From CAYLJJ01 sp964384025 (GTDB lineage: Bacteria; Myxococcota_A; Bradymonadia; UBA7976; UBA1532), in assembly GCA_964384025.1 (NCBI GenBank), contig CAYLJJ010000033.1:1-57002 (forward strand): DNA of 57,002 nucleotides. The letters run 5' to 3'. Shown here piece by piece: positions 23,969 to 32,464 of this stretch (its first letter is position 1; each line of letters opens with the position of its first letter). The notes under the pieces are model-generated. The model did not search any database. It had not been told where the DNA came from and saw only the letters and a list, made by a program, of their open reading frames with translations. Both the position numbers and the translations under genes were made by a program.

Positions 23969-25300
23969 CTAGGCTCCTCCCAACCAGGCATAACGCGCCA
24001 ACAGGGCCAGGGACAAAAGAACCATTAGAGGATGTACTCGACGCCCTCTTAAGAGGTGTAGGCTGGTCCAAGAGAGGATCCCCAGAGAGATGCCGTTGGC
24101 GATCGAGAAGGTGAGAGGCATCACAATGATGGTCAAGAAGCTGGGTAGCGCTGTGAGCAGATCATCCCAATCGATCTGCTTAAGCCTTCCCAACATCATG
24201 CTGCCGACAATCACAAGGGCAGGAGCGGTGGCTACAGCAGGGACCGCTCCTGCCAGAGGCCACAGGAAGAGGCTGAGGAGGAAAAGGAGGGCGACGACGA
24301 TGGCAGTGAGCCCTGTTCGTCCTCCCTCCTCGATTCCTGCAGCAGACTCGATATAGGAGGTGGTTGTGCTGCTCCCCAAGAGCGCACCTACTGAGGTGGC
24401 GAGAGCATCAGCGGTGAAGGCTTGGGCGGAGCGAGGCAGCCTGCCCTGCTGATCACAGAAGCCCGCCTTCTCTGAGAGGCCGATGAGCGTCCCTGCGGTG
24501 TCAAAGAGGTCTACAAAGAAGAAAATAAAGATGATCCCCAAAAGGCCCAGGCCCATCGCTCCTTCAAGATCGGCAGCGAGGAAGAGATCTGAGGGCCAGA
24601 CGGGTGTCTGAATCAGCTCCTCAGGGAAACCTCCGAAAACTCCCCCCTGATAGACAGGAGCCTCGAAGAGGATCGCCAAGGCGGTGACCAAGATCACTCC
24701 CAAGAGGATCGAGCCTCGCAGCTTGAGGCTCAGGGCCAAGGCGGTGAGGAGCAAGCCTCCAAAGAAGAGCAGAGGAGCTGCCCCGCTGAGATCTCCCAAG
24801 CTGACCAAAGTAGCGGGGTGGCCCAAGATCAGCCCTGCGTTCTTTAAGCCGATAAAGGCCAGAAAGACCCCGATCCCCGCCGTTGTAGCGCGGCGTAGGG
24901 GTCGTGGAAGGGCCTCGATGAGCAGGCTACGCAGACCTGTGACGCTGAGCAGCAAGAAGAGAAGACCGCTCAAGAAGACCGCGCCCAGGGCGGTTTGCCA
25001 AGGGATCTGCTGCTGTCCTACCACGGTGTAGGCGAAGTAAGCGTTGAGACCCATCCCCGGAGCTAAGGCGAAGGGGTAACGGGCGATCAAGCCCATCATC
25101 AGGCTGCCAAAAGCCGCAGCTAACGCCGTCGCGCTCAAAAGCTGGGCCATCCCTGTTGCTCCCGGTAGAGGGATCGCTGTGCTCAAGATGCTGGGGTTGA
25201 TGAAGAGGATGTAGGACATGGTCAAGAAGGTCGTGACCCCTGCCCTCAGCTCTCCTCCAAAGCTGGTGCCCTGAGCCTTAAGTCCAAAGAGATCCTTCAT
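23969..25300 (-). CDS. AzgA-type (NCS2) purine permease
   Basis: 443 residues with about twelve to fourteen TM helices. The AzgA/GhxP/PbuG signatures are clear: GVTTFLTMSYILFINPSIL, APGMGLNAYFAY, FFFVDLFDTAGTLIGLSEKAGF and GSSTTTSYIESAAGIEEGGR. It should import hypoxanthine, guanine or adenine with protons across the inner membrane. It stands alone, convergent to the cytochrome gene (22 bp between stops), with a 28-bp gap to the next minus-strand gene upstream. Confidence 0.93.
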   Translation of the reverse strand: MKDLFGLKAQGTSFGGELRAGVTTFLTMSYILFINPSILSTAIPLPGATGMAQLLSATALAAAFGSLMMGLIARYPFALAPGMGLNAYFAYTVVGQQQIPWQTALGAVFLSGLLFLLLSVTGLRSLLIEALPRPLRRATTAGIGVFLAFIGLKNAGLILGHPATLVSLGDLSGAAPLLFFGGLLLTALALSLKLRGSILLGVILVTALAILFEAPVYQGGVFGGFPEELIQTPVWPSDLFLAADLEGAMGLGLLGIIFIFFFVDLFDTAGTLIGLSEKAGFCDQQGRLPRSAQAFTADALATSVGALLGSSTTTSYIESAAGIEEGGRTGLTAIVVALLFLLSLFLWPLAGAVPAVATAPALVIVGSMMLGRLKQIDWDDLLTALPSFLTIIVMPLTFSIANGISLGILSWTSLHLLRGRRVHPLMVLLSLALLARYAWLGGA

Positions 25301-25328
25301 CTGTTTCTCCAGGGAAAGCAGTGATCGC

Positions 25329-26813
25329 TTACCAGTGGATCGAGAGCATGAGCTGGATCATCGCGAAAAGAAAGAGCCCCAGAATGATAAGCAGATAGCT
25401 GGCATCCAACAGGGCGCGCTTCCTTGATCCCTGCTCTCCGTCAACATCCCCTCCAGCGAGAGACCAAGCTTCATTCACGTCACGATTATGCTGGTAGATC
25501 AAGATGCCTAAGCCCAGCAGTAGAAGCAGAGCGACCAGGAACATGCTGAGCGCAAAGCGCCCTTGCCAAAGTTCTTTGAGCGCCTTAATGCTCTGTCGAG
25601 CGCTTACCCCAGAGTCTGCCAAGAGAGGAGGATCCCGCTCAGGGCGACCAGGACGCCCCAGGAGATACTCGAGCAGAAGAGGCTCTTGAGAGAGTGGGAT
25701 CTTCTCTAGATGCTCAGGGGCGTTCTCCTGAAGCATCAACTGAGAACGCAGCCAGCGAAGGCCCTCTTGAGGGTTGGAGCTGAAGAGGAGATGTCGCCCT
25801 CCCCGTGCCTGTCCAGGGAGAAAAGCGCTCTTATAGGCTTGGATCCAGAGCAGGGCCGGATCATCTTTTAGTTCGGGGATCTTGAGCTTCCCCTGTGCCA
25901 AACCTGCGTTCAGCTCCACCGTGCTGCTGGCCAGCCAGCGCTCTCCATACCAAAGATCGACAAAAAGAGGACCGCGCTGGTGAAGAGAATGTACGCGGAA
26001 GGGCAGCTCATCGTCAGGAGCGACCTGGAGATGAGCGCTGTCCAGGACAAACTGAACCCCCTTCTGCTTGAAGCGGCGGTTACTGCGACTGCTGGAGGCT
26101 CCAGAGGTCTCCAGATCAAACCAGAAGCGGGGATGGATCGCTCGAACAGGGAGCCGTGCGAGGCCCTGATCCCCTGTCTGAATCAGGGAGGGGATGGGCA
26201 ACGCGCTGCGACCTTCGCGGGCGCTGATCTGAACCTCAACCGCCTGGGGCTGACCCTCTCGATCGTAGCTCCTGAGCAGGAGGGCATCTGTTAAGCTTCC
26301 TGCCAGGAGAGGTCCCATGGGGTGGATATCCAAAAGGATAGGGCCTTCATCAGGGGGGTGGGGGAGAGCACGCTTGGGGATAGCAGGCCAGGGAGGAGTC
26401 GAAGCTTGATCCTCTACTCGGATGGTTTGACTGACCTCTAAGTGCTCCTCCTCTATCTTGATTTTCAAGCGCCAAGAACCAGGACGCCCAGGCGCAAAGA
26501 CCGTGCCCTGAACAAAGAGCCCCACCCTCTGGCTCAAATAGTGTGGAGGGCTCTCTTCTCCTTCGGGGCTGATAAAACGAAGCTCGGCCTTAGGGCAGGG
26601 CAGCAAGCGATTGTAACGAAGATCTCGACGGGCGAGTCGTAGGACCGCAGGCTCTCCTCGCTGCCAAACCTTAGGGCCAAAGAGGTTGAGGCCCTCACGA
26701 GCATCAAGCTGGCTTAGAAAGAGGCCCCCCGCCAAGATCAAAGTGAACCAGGAGAGGATGATCCCAACCAAAAGCTTAGAATGAGACTTGATCAGTCTCA
26801 GGAGAATCTTCAA
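25329..26813 (-). CDS. Membrane-anchored beta-rich periplasmic protein, function unknown
   Basis: 494 residues; its ATG overlaps the stop of the M23 peptidase gene (ATGA). One TM helix near the start (LLVGIILSWFTLILAGGLFL), a periplasmic part of about 380 residues with Ig/macroglobulin-like strands (LFGPKVWQRGEPAVLRLARR, PGSWRLKIKIEE), and two TM helices at the end (FALSMFLVALLLLLGLGILI, then LLIILGLFLFAMIQL). I do not recognise a family. The partner gene suggests a role in peptidoglycan or envelope maintenance; that is inference from order. Confidence 0.7.
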   Translation of the reverse strand: MKILLRLIKSHSKLLVGIILSWFTLILAGGLFLSQLDAREGLNLFGPKVWQRGEPAVLRLARRDLRYNRLLPCPKAELRFISPEGEESPPHYLSQRVGLFVQGTVFAPGRPGSWRLKIKIEEEHLEVSQTIRVEDQASTPPWPAIPKRALPHPPDEGPILLDIHPMGPLLAGSLTDALLLRSYDREGQPQAVEVQISAREGRSALPIPSLIQTGDQGLARLPVRAIHPRFWFDLETSGASSSRSNRRFKQKGVQFVLDSAHLQVAPDDELPFRVHSLHQRGPLFVDLWYGERWLASSTVELNAGLAQGKLKIPELKDDPALLWIQAYKSAFLPGQARGGRHLLFSSNPQEGLRWLRSQLMLQENAPEHLEKIPLSQEPLLLEYLLGRPGRPERDPPLLADSGVSARQSIKALKELWQGRFALSMFLVALLLLLGLGILIYQHNRDVNEAWSLAGGDVDGEQGSRKRALLDASYLLIILGLFLFAMIQLMLSIHW

Positions 26814-28153
26814 GGTTTTACCCCTGATTCGACTCTCAGACCTCCATCTTCAGCTTGAGCCTCTTGGGGCTCCTCAGTTGCAGCCAAAGCTTCCTTTCGT
26901 TTGGCGACCAAAGCTCGGAAAGCACTTCTATGTCGTTCAGGCAGAGGAGCACCCCGGCGCACTTTGAGATCCCTGGGGTTGATATAGTGTCCCTTCTGTT
27001 TAAGCCCAAAGTGCAGATGGGGGCCGGTGCTTCGCCCTGTGCTGCCTACGGTTCCGATGAGCTGTTTCTGCTTCACCTTAACCCCTCGCTTGATCCCCTT
27101 ATGGATGCTGTGTAAATGAGCATAGTAACTCAAAAGGCGCTGGCCATGATCGATGACCACCAAGTTCCCATTGGGCCCCTTCCTCCCTGCGAACTTGATC
27201 TTCCCGGACGCCATTGCCCAAACCGGGGTTCCGCGAGGGGCCGCGTAATCAACCCCCTGATGCTTTCGAGTGTAACCCAGGATGGGGTGTCTTCGCTTGC
27301 CAAAGCCACTGGAGATGCGGCTGAATCTCAGAGGGGTCGCGAGAAAGGTTTTACGAGCGCTTTCACCATTCTCCAGGTAATAGCCTCCCTCTTCTCCTGG
27401 AGCCTGAAAGAAGAAGCTCTGAAAAGTCTCTGAGCGCCCTCGATATTCCCCCATTAAGATCCGCCCATAGCGCACAAAGCTCTTATCTTTATAAAGCTTC
27501 TCTAACAACAGACGCAGATGGTCTCCTGGGTGGGTGTCTTTAAAGAAGTCCAGATCCCAGGCAAAGATCTCCACAAGCTGAGCCACCAGGGAGGGACTCT
27601 CACCCTGATCTTTCAAGGCTTGGTAGAGAGAGCTTTGGATCGGGGCGTCGATTAAGACCTCCCGAGTTTGTAGCGAAAACTCCAAACGGCGGCCCTTGAA
27701 GAGTTCTCCTTGGCGTTGAACCTCATAGATCTCCAAAGCGCTGTGCTCAAAACGAAAGCTTTGAAGTCTCCCCTGAGGATCTTGCCGAACGCTGTAGCGC
27801 GCTCCTGGTCGAGCGCGACGAAAGTTGTAGAAAGTTTGAAGGGCTTTGACGATGCTCTGAATTTGGGCAAAGGGAACCCCCTGCTTTCTCAAAGCTGTGC
27901 TCAAGGTCTCTCCTCTCTGGAGTCGTCCTTGGATAGAAGTAGAGAGAACGAGCGCTTCTTTTGGGGAGGAGAGGGGATGCTTCTCCAATTTTGCTTCTTC
28001 TGAGGGGGGTGGACCTGAAGCATCTGCGCTCTTAATCGCATCTTCACGACCACCGCGATTCACTAAAACAACCAAGCTGATAGCGAGGCTGAAGAGGAAT
28101 ACGCCGCCCAAAAAATGAGGAGGAGGGTTCCGCTGAGTTCTAAACACCACCAA
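26810..28153 (-). CDS. M23 family peptidoglycan endopeptidase
   Basis: 447 residues; start is TTG 28153 or one of the two GTG codons just after. One TM anchor (FLGGVFLFSLAISLVVLVNRG), a LysM/OapA-like middle (LQRGETLSTALRKQGVPFAQI near 80), and a C-terminal LytM domain: GFGKRRHPILGY, the zinc motif HQGVDYAAPRGTPVWA, YAHL and GPHLHFGL. All zinc and catalytic residues (HxxxD, H, HxH) are present, so it should be an active endopeptidase cutting peptide cross-links. Membrane-bound M23 proteins of this layout (MepM-like) act in wall growth. Confidence 0.9.
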   Translation of the reverse strand: MVVFRTQRNPPPHFLGGVFLFSLAISLVVLVNRGGREDAIKSADASGPPPSEEAKLEKHPLSSPKEALVLSTSIQGRLQRGETLSTALRKQGVPFAQIQSIVKALQTFYNFRRARPGARYSVRQDPQGRLQSFRFEHSALEIYEVQRQGELFKGRRLEFSLQTREVLIDAPIQSSLYQALKDQGESPSLVAQLVEIFAWDLDFFKDTHPGDHLRLLLEKLYKDKSFVRYGRILMGEYRGRSETFQSFFFQAPGEEGGYYLENGESARKTFLATPLRFSRISSGFGKRRHPILGYTRKHQGVDYAAPRGTPVWAMASGKIKFAGRKGPNGNLVVIDHGQRLLSYYAHLHSIHKGIKRGVKVKQKQLIGTVGSTGRSTGPHLHFGLKQKGHYINPRDLKVRRGAPLPERHRSAFRALVAKRKEALAATEEPQEAQAEDGGLRVESGVKP

Positions 28154-28254
28154 ATTTTATGGCCCTCGGTCTGCTCTGTCCAGACTGAGTTCAAATTGGA
28201 TCGGGGTCCAGCAGATAAAACCGTAAGCAGTTGAAATTAAAAAACTTTAAGATC

Positions 28255-28306
28255 CTTATCTCCCAAACTGCTTCCTTTGCATTCAAATGCTTATCTCCCA
28301 AACCGC
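28255..28306. repeat. 17-bp direct repeat, 35-bp period, around a small palindrome
   Basis: CTTATCTCCCAAAC(T/C)GC occurs at 28255-28271 and 28290-28306, and GCATTCAAATGC, a palindrome, fills 28279-28290 between them. It lies between the divergent M23 gene and the roadblock cluster. It may be an operator for the cluster. Confidence 0.45.
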
Positions 28307-28385
28307 CTAACTCCCATTGGAAAGGAGATTTTTTGCTTGGAAAAGGGTTCAACACATCTACAATTCCTTGAAATTGGAGGTTCCC

Positions 28386-28685
28386 GTGCTTGAACTTTGT
28401 GAGGCCTTAAAGGCCTCTTCCCTCAACTCCTGGTCTTTAATGAACGCTGAGGGAATCTTGCTAGAGCGCAGCGGAGCAGAGGCTCAAGATCTAGGGACAC
28501 TGGGCCTTTTCATGAACCATCAAATGAAAAATTCTCGCAAAGTGATTGACTTTGGAGAATTTGTTTCATGTCGTCTGTTATGTGCTCAGGAAGCGATCTT
28601 TATGATCTTAAAAGAGAACTACATGTTGATATTTAAAGCACCGTCTGATTTTGATGTATCTCAACTAAAGCTTCCATATCTATAA
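28386..28685 (+). CDS. Roadblock/LC7-like small protein
   Basis: 99 residues from GTG 28386, chosen because GGAGG (28376-28380) precedes it by five bases; the open frame also extends to TTG 28317. The sequence follows the roadblock/LC7 layout: a helix (LELCEALKASSLNS), strands around a G turn (WSLMNAEGILLERSG), a second helix, and end strands (AIFMILKENYMLIF). Roadblock proteins often act on small Ras-like GTPases of the MglA type, but no GTPase is encoded here. First gene of a five-gene run. Confidence 0.6.
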   Translation: MLELCEALKASSLNSWSLMNAEGILLERSGAEAQDLGTLGLFMNHQMKNSRKVIDFGEFVSCRLLCAQEAIFMILKENYMLIFKAPSDFDVSQLKLPYL

Positions 28686-28711
28686 AAATAGAAATAGAGA
28701 AATGGTGCAAT

Positions 28712-29452
28712 ATGTTGCAAAAAATCGGAGAACTTCTCACTGAAATTCGTACTATTGAAGGTGCTATGGGTAGTTGTGTTCAAGTAAGGAGACGTTTGGT
28801 CTACAATGATCTTCCTTCTATTTTTAAAGATGAAAAAATACTTTTATTCCATAATCATGTTAGATATATACAAAGCGCCATATCGATATTAAACTTTGAA
28901 AGCAAAATGCACTGGTTTACGTTTGAATCGATCAAAATACTCAGTATTTTAATCGATAACAGCATCAGGTTATCCATTGTCTGCGATAATTCCGCAAATG
29001 AATCAATTATAGAGATGTCATTTCGAGTTATTTCCAAACAATTAACTGCGTTGATTGATCGTTATGGAAAAAACTCAAACGAGTTGATCAACCCTCAAAC
29101 CGCTGGCATTACTAGAACAATTACAGTCCATCCACAGGCATCGAGTGGACTAATGCCACTGAATCAAACGCCTTTAAGCATTAGGACAGAATTACCACAG
29201 AAATCAGAAGACAAATTTCCGGTAAAAACTAAGCATTCATTGACTAGAAAACAGAGGATAGAGTTCAAAAGACTACTAACCAGTTTTATCGGAGATGAGG
29301 CCCGTACAGTATGGAAAGAGGGTTATAAGGACTGGATAGAATCTGATATGATGTTGTCAGATCTTATTGAAAATTTATCTCGGAGACTTCTAACATACTC
29401 AGAGAAGGAAATTTTTCTGAGAAAAGCAGAAAAAATATTGGAATTGAAATAG
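28712..29452 (+). CDS. Roadblock-like protein with C-terminal helical module
   Basis: 246 residues, markedly AT-rich in codon use compared with genes outside the cluster. Residues 1-120 look like a second roadblock/LC7-type domain (IRTIEGAMGSCVQVRR through SIRLSIVCDNSANES). A Ser/Pro linker follows. The last 60 residues (DEARTVWKEGYKDWIESDMM, LSDLIENLSRRLLTYSEKE, IFLRKAEKILELK) resemble the end of the 200-residue protein at 30993, so the two share a module. I cannot name that module. Family assignment is tentative. Confidence 0.6.
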   Translation: MLQKIGELLTEIRTIEGAMGSCVQVRRRLVYNDLPSIFKDEKILLFHNHVRYIQSAISILNFESKMHWFTFESIKILSILIDNSIRLSIVCDNSANESIIEMSFRVISKQLTALIDRYGKNSNELINPQTAGITRTITVHPQASSGLMPLNQTPLSIRTELPQKSEDKFPVKTKHSLTRKQRIEFKRLLTSFIGDEARTVWKEGYKDWIESDMMLSDLIENLSRRLLTYSEKEIFLRKAEKILELK

Positions 29453-29464
29453 AGTACTGCCCTC

Positions 29465-31003
29465 ATGCTGCAGACGATCCTGATCATCGCTGATGGTGAG
29501 TTTTCACTCTTAGATCTCTCTGAGAGTCTCAACCGGCTACAGCCTGATCTATGCATCCTTCACGCGACCAGAGATTCAAAGGCGCTCTACGTTATGGAAT
29601 CGCAGAGCGTCGATCTCCTCATCGTGGATGTTGAGATCGCAACCGCCAAAAACTTCAATCTCTTGAAAACCATGGAAGGTCTTCAACCCAGAGTACCTCT
29701 GATGCTCATCGCTGAGCCGGAAGAGATGAGGAGCATCGATACAGAGCGCTTCCAGATCATCCAGATACTTGACCGGCCTCTGCAAGCTGATCAGCTTCAT
29801 AAAACTCTCCAGGAGAGCTTTCAGGAGGCTGCAGAGGGCGTCATACAGGGCTTCTCCCTATCAGGTCTTCTACAGATCATGGAGATGGAGCAGAAAAGCT
29901 GCCTCCTGGATCTTCAGGGGCAGAAGGCAGGACAACTTTATCTCCTCAAGGGTAAGCTCTGCCACGCCTGCTGTGGTGACCTCAAGGGAGAAGAAGCCGC
30001 CAAGCTTCTGCTCAGCCAAGAAAATCTCAAAATCGAAATAAAGCCGGTTAAATATCTTACCCCAGAGCGTCAAAGTATTAATATACCTCTTCAATACCTT
30101 CTTATGGAGGCGATGAGGCTCAAAGATGAAGCTCAGTATGAAGCTCAACATGAACCAGAGCTTAAAAAAGACTCATCTAAAGAGCGTGGAATACCCGGAA
30201 ACAAACAAAAAGAGATAGGCGCTAGAAGTACAGATCTGCCGCCCAGAACACCTAAGAATCCCACAAGTGTATTTAGCCAAAATGTGCCCAACCTTAGACA
30301 GAAGAGCACTGTTTTCCCCTATGGGATTTCTGAAGAAAAACATTCAGGAACGACCGATGAGAAGAGCCCAGTTCCAAGGGAACGATCTACTCGAAATAAG
30401 CAAAATACAGGTATTCCTCCTCATCAACTCCTGAGAGGAGAGCCCAAACACAGAATCGAGAGATTTCGTTCAGCCTCTCCTCCTCAGCCTCTAAGAGAGG
30501 AAGCACAGTCTAGGGAAGAGCAGGCGTTAGACTCTGAGAAGCTTCCTCTCAAGTTGAGGAGAGCCTCTTCTGTAAAATCGCCTCCGGTTCCCAGAGATCG
30601 TATTCCTACCGCTCCTCTTAACTCAGAGAGTTCTCCAAAACTCTCCAGGGAAGCTCAAAAAATCAAAGACCTTCTGAGTCTATCCAGCCTCTTTGAGAGT
30701 ATTGGGGTGGAGATGTGGTCACTCTTTAATGAAGAAGGGACTTTGATTCAAAGTAACTCAAATTTAAATATAGATCTATTGAAATTTTTTGAGGTCATTA
30801 ACAGATTTTCACTTCTGCTCGCAAAAGATTATAGTTGGTCAGTTCCGCTAACATCTAGGTTTAATTTAGCAGATCATCGTATATTATTTCTTGTGAGCAT
30901 TAAAAGATTATATGTATTTTATGTAGTCAAGAAAAACAAAAACTTAATCGATTATTATCAAGAAGTCTTACTTGAACTTGAGAGAATAGATCATGGTCTA
31001 TAG
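29465..31003 (+). CDS. Degenerate receiver - PATAN (DUF4388) - roadblock-like protein
   Basis: 512 residues. Residues 1-120 have the receiver fold with Asp55 in LLIVDVEI kept, but the conserved Thr/Ser is Ala (LMLIAEPEE) and the conserved Lys is Arg (LDRPLQ), so normal phospho-signalling is doubtful. Residues 125-225 match PATAN/DUF4388 (GFSLSGLLQIMEMEQKSC, LYLLKGKLCHACCGDLKGEEA). A Pro/Ser/Arg-rich disordered linker (230-395) leads to a roadblock-like end (IKDLLSLSSLFESIGVEMWS to YQEVLLELERI). Codon use turns AT-rich from about 30700. The 3' end overlaps the next gene by 11 bp. PATAN proteins connect signals to motility or polarity switches in related bacteria. Confidence 0.8.
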   Translation: MLQTILIIADGEFSLLDLSESLNRLQPDLCILHATRDSKALYVMESQSVDLLIVDVEIATAKNFNLLKTMEGLQPRVPLMLIAEPEEMRSIDTERFQIIQILDRPLQADQLHKTLQESFQEAAEGVIQGFSLSGLLQIMEMEQKSCLLDLQGQKAGQLYLLKGKLCHACCGDLKGEEAAKLLLSQENLKIEIKPVKYLTPERQSINIPLQYLLMEAMRLKDEAQYEAQHEPELKKDSSKERGIPGNKQKEIGARSTDLPPRTPKNPTSVFSQNVPNLRQKSTVFPYGISEEKHSGTTDEKSPVPRERSTRNKQNTGIPPHQLLRGEPKHRIERFRSASPPQPLREEAQSREEQALDSEKLPLKLRRASSVKSPPVPRDRIPTAPLNSESSPKLSREAQKIKDLLSLSSLFESIGVEMWSLFNEEGTLIQSNSNLNIDLLKFFEVINRFSLLLAKDYSWSVPLTSRFNLADHRILFLVSIKRLYVFYVVKKNKNLIDYYQEVLLELERIDHGL

Positions 31004-31595
31004 ATTTAACCCCATCAATGAGATTATCTCTCTACCAGGGATTGACCTTATTGGTGTTCTGGTGGGAACAGAGATCTTATATTGTACCCAGTCTGGATAT
31101 GATGAACAGTTTTTGCGTATTGCTCAACAACTTGAGTCATTTGAAGCATATTCAAAGAGGGTTCATTTTAGAGAATTGTCTTTTAACATTAGAACAGAAA
31201 ATGGTGCTGTTTTTCTGTTTAGGATGCCCAAAAATAGACGAATTGTTATCTATACAAAGGGCAATATAAATCAAGACCTTCTCTACCTTTGTGTTCAAGT
31301 GCTTATGCCAGATCTTAATCGTTGGGTTACCAATTTGAGTTCGTCAAATGTTCGAATCACACGTACAATGACCCAGGAACTGCGTACACTTAACCAGATA
31401 GATGCAATTTCTATGCTGTTCAAACAGATGACGCGACATCCAGAAGATTGGGATCAACTATTAGAAGAATGGGTTTCATCTGGTATGGGTGCTTTAGATC
31501 TCATCAGAAATTTGGAAAACTCATTGAACATCAGAGATCAGATTCGCTTCCGGCGTGAAGTTGAGAAGATTCTAGCCTCATTTAAGGAGAAATGA
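30993..31595 (+). CDS. Roadblock-like protein with the shared C-terminal module
   Basis: 200 residues, start inside the previous gene. Residues 1-110 look roadblock/LC7-like (FNPINEIISLPGIDLIGVLV, GTEILYCTQSGYD, NGAVFLFRMPKNRRIVIYTK). Residues 140-200 (EDWDQLLEEWVSSGMGALDL, IRNLENSLNIRDQIRFRREV, EKILASF) parallel the end of the 246-residue protein at 28712. AT-rich codon use. Start of the next gene overlaps its stop (ATGA). Confidence 0.65.
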   Translation: MVYRFNPINEIISLPGIDLIGVLVGTEILYCTQSGYDEQFLRIAQQLESFEAYSKRVHFRELSFNIRTENGAVFLFRMPKNRRIVIYTKGNINQDLLYLCVQVLMPDLNRWVTNLSSSNVRITRTMTQELRTLNQIDAISMLFKQMTRHPEDWDQLLEEWVSSGMGALDLIRNLENSLNIRDQIRFRREVEKILASFKEK

Positions 31596-32452
31596 TGACA
31601 GTCTCAAGAAAATTATCCATTATTACTACTCTTGTTACTCTTGCTATGACAGGAGCAACTCTTATAGGAAGTTATTTCCTTAGGTCAAGATCGCTAACCC
31701 AAGATCTAAACGATAAAGCTGCAATATTGGCTAGCGAATATATCTCTTTACGCCACGTGATTGCGGTTAACCAAGACAAAATCAACAATGACGGCTCAGG
31801 CAATTTTAAGTTTAAAGGACTGAACCCTGCGCGAGTTGGAAACCTGGTTGCAAAGGATTTCAACAAGAAATCATCTATTAAAATCAAGCAAACAAGCCTT
31901 CGTGTTCGCAATAAAGAGATGGGTGAACCTGATGAGTTTGAACGCGAACAGCTGAAAATTTTCGCAACCAATAAAACACTAGAGCCGATTTCTATGAGAT
32001 CGACAATAGATGACAAACCTGTATTTCGTTACATGTTTCCAATCCAAATAAAAGAAGCGTGCCTTAAATGTCATGGAGAGCCTAGAGGAGAAATCGATAT
32101 TTCGGGCTATAAAAAAGAGGGCTATAAAGTAGGTGATATTCGAGGAGCTATCAGTGTTATTGTACCTATGGAGCAAGAACTTGCAAATATGAGAGAACAA
32201 GCGTTTATCGTTGCTGTAGGAGGGATTCTTCTCGCTTTACTTCTTATCATTACACTCCAGTTTTTCCTTAGAAAGATGATGATCAAACCGATCATAGAAC
32301 TTGCAGAAAGTGCGGATCGCATCAGTATGGGAGATTTAGATGTCTCGGTCACTTTTGAACAAGAGGATGAGATTGGACATTTATCTCAATCTTTTGAGCG
32401 TATGCGCATCAGTATGAAAAAGTCTATCGCTCTATTAGAAGAGGAGGAGTAA
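31592..32452 (+). CDS. Tll0287-type haem sensor with HAMP and no output domain
   Basis: 286 residues. TM1 at about 8-28, a periplasmic Tll0287-like (DUF3365) domain with the haem motif CLKCH at 157-161 and GYKVGDIRGAISV, TM2 at about 205-226, then a HAMP domain (IKPIIELAESADRISMGDLD to FERMRISMKKS) and the end EEEE. The domain senses redox state or small gases through c-type haem in relatives. Normally a kinase, cyclase or chemoreceptor domain follows HAMP; here the protein simply stops. The output must be a separate protein, plausibly the roadblock/PATAN partners encoded in the same unit (inference). Ends 12 bp from the convergent thiolase. Confidence 0.88.
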   Translation: MMTVSRKLSIITTLVTLAMTGATLIGSYFLRSRSLTQDLNDKAAILASEYISLRHVIAVNQDKINNDGSGNFKFKGLNPARVGNLVAKDFNKKSSIKIKQTSLRVRNKEMGEPDEFEREQLKIFATNKTLEPISMRSTIDDKPVFRYMFPIQIKEACLKCHGEPRGEIDISGYKKEGYKVGDIRGAISVIVPMEQELANMREQAFIVAVGGILLALLLIITLQFFLRKMMIKPIIELAESADRISMGDLDVSVTFEQEDEIGHLSQSFERMRISMKKSIALLEEEE

Positions 32453-32464
32453 GAAAAACTCTCC

